Assembly: GCA_038207745.1 (NCBI GenBank)
Contig: JBBQZL010000117.1
Location: forward strand, 1-8,627
Length of the DNA stretch: 8,627 nucleotides
Direction of reading: 5' to 3'
DNA from: JBBQZL01 sp038207745
GTDB taxonomy: Bacteria; Actinomycetota; Thermoleophilia; Solirubrobacterales; 70-9
The notes under the pieces were generated by a model. The model ran no database searches and was not told where the DNA came from. It saw only the letters and a list, made by a program, of their open reading frames with translations. Made by a program: the position numbers and the translations under genes. Each line of letters starts with the position of its first letter. Positions within the stretch are counted from its first letter, which is position 1. Below are positions 6,239-8,627 of the stretch, piece after piece.

Positions 6239-6847
6239 CTAGAGGTTGCGCTGGGTGATCGTGCTCTGGACGGTGTGCAGCGTCTGGATCGACCTGCTGA
6301 ATCCCCTCGCCGGCGCCCCTCTGACCTGGAAGCGCTGGCCGCAGACGCCCGAAAAGGCATCGACCACAAAGACGTCCATCACCATCTCACCCTTGATCTT
6401 CTGGCCCCCCTTGCGCTTGCCGGCCCAGTTGACGGTCTGGCGCCAATAGTAGGTGTCCAGGTGTTTCGTCCCCCCGATCTTGGTGAAATGGGCGGCCTTG
6501 AGAGGCTTCGAGTAGAGGCCACGGCCGAACTTTGCCGTATCCCGGTAGTTCTCCCGCAGGTACTTGAACCAGGCATCCGCGGTGTTGGCGCAGACGACTC
6601 CGCTGGCTCCGTAGGTGTTCCAGAGCGTGCCGGTGGGCGAGCTGATCTGGAGGTCGTTCTTGCCCGAAGCAGCGATCCAGATCCGCGGCGCGTACCAGAC
6701 CCAGTAAGTCTCCTGATGGCGGCGGAAGTCCGAGGGGATACCGCGTGCTGCAGCCGGTGGCCGGCGCGCCGGCGATGCGGTGGGCGACGCGGCGGGCACG
6801 AAGGCCGCAATCGAAACCAGTGCGAGTGTGATGACGAGGCGACGCAT
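6239..6847 (-). CDS. Secreted hypothetical protein, 202 aa
   Basis: Family not recognised. MRRLVITLALVSIAAFVPAA is a clear Sec signal peptide: two Arg, a hydrophobic core of about 15 residues and an AxA-like end, with cleavage probably near residue 20-26. A Pro/Ala/Arg-rich linker follows to about 36. The mature part (37-202) is rich in aromatic and basic residues (YWVWYAPRIW at 48-57; YYWRQTVNWAGKRKGG at 133-148). It holds exactly two cysteines, Cys86 and Cys169, which could form one disulfide outside the membrane. No catalytic motif, anchor or LPxTG signal is visible. ATG 6847 is chosen because it directly begins the signal peptide; no strong Shine-Dalgarno precedes it. It is divergent from clpC, with 352 bp between starts. 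The small ORF at 5905-6225 follows. The long plus-strand frame across this gene is an antisense shadow. Confidence 0.78.
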   Translation of the reverse strand: MRRLVITLALVSIAAFVPAASPTASPARRPPAAARGIPSDFRRHQETYWVWYAPRIWIAASGKNDLQISSPTGTLWNTYGASGVVCANTADAWFKYLRENYRDTAKFGRGLYSKPLKAAHFTKIGGTKHLDTYYWRQTVNWAGKRKGGQKIKGEMVMDVFVVDAFSGVCGQRFQVRGAPARGFSRSIQTLHTVQSTITQRNL

Positions 6848-6971
6848 CGGCAGCGGCGAAAAGCTACACCCCGTCAGGTCTGGTTACAAGATCCCGACTC
6901 GGTAATAAGAAGGAAATGCACGCTTGAATGTGAAGGCTCCAGAAGCGCCAAAGCCCGCCGATCGACCCGGC

Positions 6972-6977
6972 TATACT
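6972..6977 (+). promoter_or_regulatory. Candidate -10 box (TATACT) upstream of clpC
   Basis: TATACT matches the -10 consensus at five of six bases. No -35 is recognisable 16-18 bp upstream (the bases there read CAAAGC). If used, transcription would start near 6984 and clpC would have a leader of roughly 215 nt beginning with the inverted repeat at 6992-7023. Confidence 0.3.
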
Positions 6978-6991
6978 GGCTGTCAGCCGTT

Positions 6992-7023
6992 AACCGATAT
7001 ACCGGAGTTCTGATCCATCGGTT
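6992..7023 (+). repeat. Inverted repeat, possible leader stem-loop
   Basis: AACCGAT (6992-6998) and ATCGGTT (7017-7023) are perfect complements 18 bp apart. GGA/TCC inside can extend the stem, leaving a 5-nt bulge on the 5' side. It could be an RNA stem-loop at the start of the clpC leader or a dyad operator. There is no T-tract after it, so it is not an obvious terminator. Confidence 0.4.
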
Positions 7024-7090
7024 GCTTGAAGCCGAATATCTGGATGAGGGGCCGGCACTATCGCGTCCCACTTTTCAGACAGATCAACAA

Positions 7091-7138
7091 ATGACCGATA
7101 CCGATACCACCGCAACCACGACCATTCAGATCGTTTAG
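7091..7138 (+). CDS. Possible Thr-rich leader mini-ORF before clpC
   Basis: ATG 7091 to TAG 7136-7138 encodes MTDTDTTATTTIQIV: 7 of 15 residues are Thr. The DNA is partly a tandem GATACC repeat. No Shine-Dalgarno precedes it, and no terminator/antiterminator pair follows, so it lacks the usual partners of an amino-acid attenuator. It may be chance. Confidence 0.2.
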   Translation: MTDTDTTATTTIQIV

Positions 7139-7169
7139 AAGAGATAGACCGCCCAGACCGCTTAGAAGA
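7127..7169 (+). repeat. Imperfect 16-bp direct repeat, 27-bp period
   Basis: CAGATCGTTTAGAAGA (7127-7142) and CAGACCGCTTAGAAGA (7154-7169) match at 14 of 16 bases. The 27-bp period is about 2.5 turns of B-DNA. The second copy ends 30 bp before the clpC start. It may be a binding site in DNA or RNA, or a small duplication. Confidence 0.5.
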
Positions 7170-7185
7170 AGACACACAGACTGTT

Positions 7186-7190
7186 GAGGT
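7186..7190 (+). promoter_or_regulatory. Ribosome binding site that fixes the TTG start of clpC
   Basis: GAGGT (preceded by T, giving TGAGGT) sits 9 nt before TTG 7200. The TGA at 7185-7187 is an in-frame stop, and only GGT AGC AGA ACC lies between it and TTG, so TTG 7200 is the only start that yields the family N-terminus. Confidence 0.75.
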
Positions 7191-7199
7191 AGCAGAACC

Positions 7200-8627
<1,428 letters not shown>

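Larger units (their letters stand above)
6848..7199 (+). other. Intergenic region and probable clpC leader, 352 bp
   Basis: No protein-coding gene of normal length is supported here. It is less GC-rich than its surroundings, above all at 7075-7190, where the plus strand is rich in A. It holds a TATACT box at 6972, an inverted repeat at 6992-7023, a 15-codon Thr-rich mini-ORF at 7091-7138 and an imperfect direct repeat at 7127-7169. I searched by eye for CtsR heptads, CIRCE, the HspR HAIR inverted repeat and a ClgR-type palindrome and saw none. Confidence 0.6.

Noticed and set aside
6864..6892. Possible minus-strand promoter TTGTAA-17 bp-TAGCTT before the secreted protein.
   Set aside because: It matches only 4/6 and 3/6 of the consensus, within what chance gives.
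6928..6941. CTTGAAT resembling half of an HspR HAIR site upstream of clpC.
   Set aside because: The matching inverted half (ACTCAAG-like) is missing at the expected distance.
6275..7138. Plus-strand frame of 287 codons across the secreted-protein gene and into the clpC leader.
   Set aside because: Most of it is antisense to a gene with a clear signal peptide, and no domain is visible. Only its last 15 codons were kept, as a weak mini-ORF candidate.

Overview
The window is a GC-rich bacterial chromosome segment with strong G/C preference at third codon positions. It carries a housekeeping gene order known from Gram-positive bacteria: folK, coaX, dus, greA, lysS, clpC. From established knowledge, Mycobacterium tuberculosis has folK nearby and then coaX-Rv3599c-lysS-lsr2-clpC1, and Bacillus subtilis has coaX ... 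folK-dusB-lysS ... ctsR-mcsA-mcsB-clpC. I infer a high-GC actinobacterium, perhaps of the Thermoleophilia (Solirubrobacterales-like). That placement rests on gene order and protein style only and is moderate at best. No phage, IS, CRISPR, tRNA or rRNA signal was seen, so this is mostly core genome.

Layout. (1) 1-240: the 3' end of folK on +. It meets a convergent GST-fold gene on - (237-989), and the two stop codons overlap inside one CTAG. (2) 1034-3658: a tight + strand operon of coaX, a DusB-type tRNA-dihydrouridine synthase (14-bp overlap) and a MEST-like alpha/beta hydrolase (ATGA overlap). (3) 3654-3769: the greA leader. It has a perfect TATAAT lying over the hydrolase stop codon, then a terminator-like hairpin with a T-rich tract, then a possible short uORF ending in the greA ribosome binding site. 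(4) 3770-5773: greA and lysS, separated by 39 bp that are mostly a GC-only hairpin. (5) 5774-6847: a spacer with another hairpin, then two - strand genes of unknown function: a secreted protein and, 13 bp downstream, a small ORF. They sit where mycobacteria have lsr2. (6) 6848-7199: a long non-coding stretch, probably the clpC leader, with a -10-like box, an inverted repeat, a Thr-rich mini-ORF and a 27-bp-period direct repeat. (7) 7200 to the end: clpC, starting at TTG and cut by the window edge after 476 codons.

Functionally the genes cover folate synthesis (FolK), the first step of CoA synthesis (CoaX), tRNA modification and charging (Dus, LysRS), transcript-cleavage rescue of RNA polymerase (GreA) and protein quality control (ClpC). 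No clear new multi-gene system is visible. The most rewarding places to look are the greA leader, which resembles the E. coli greA/GraL arrangement, the clpC leader, and the unrecognised secreted-protein pair.
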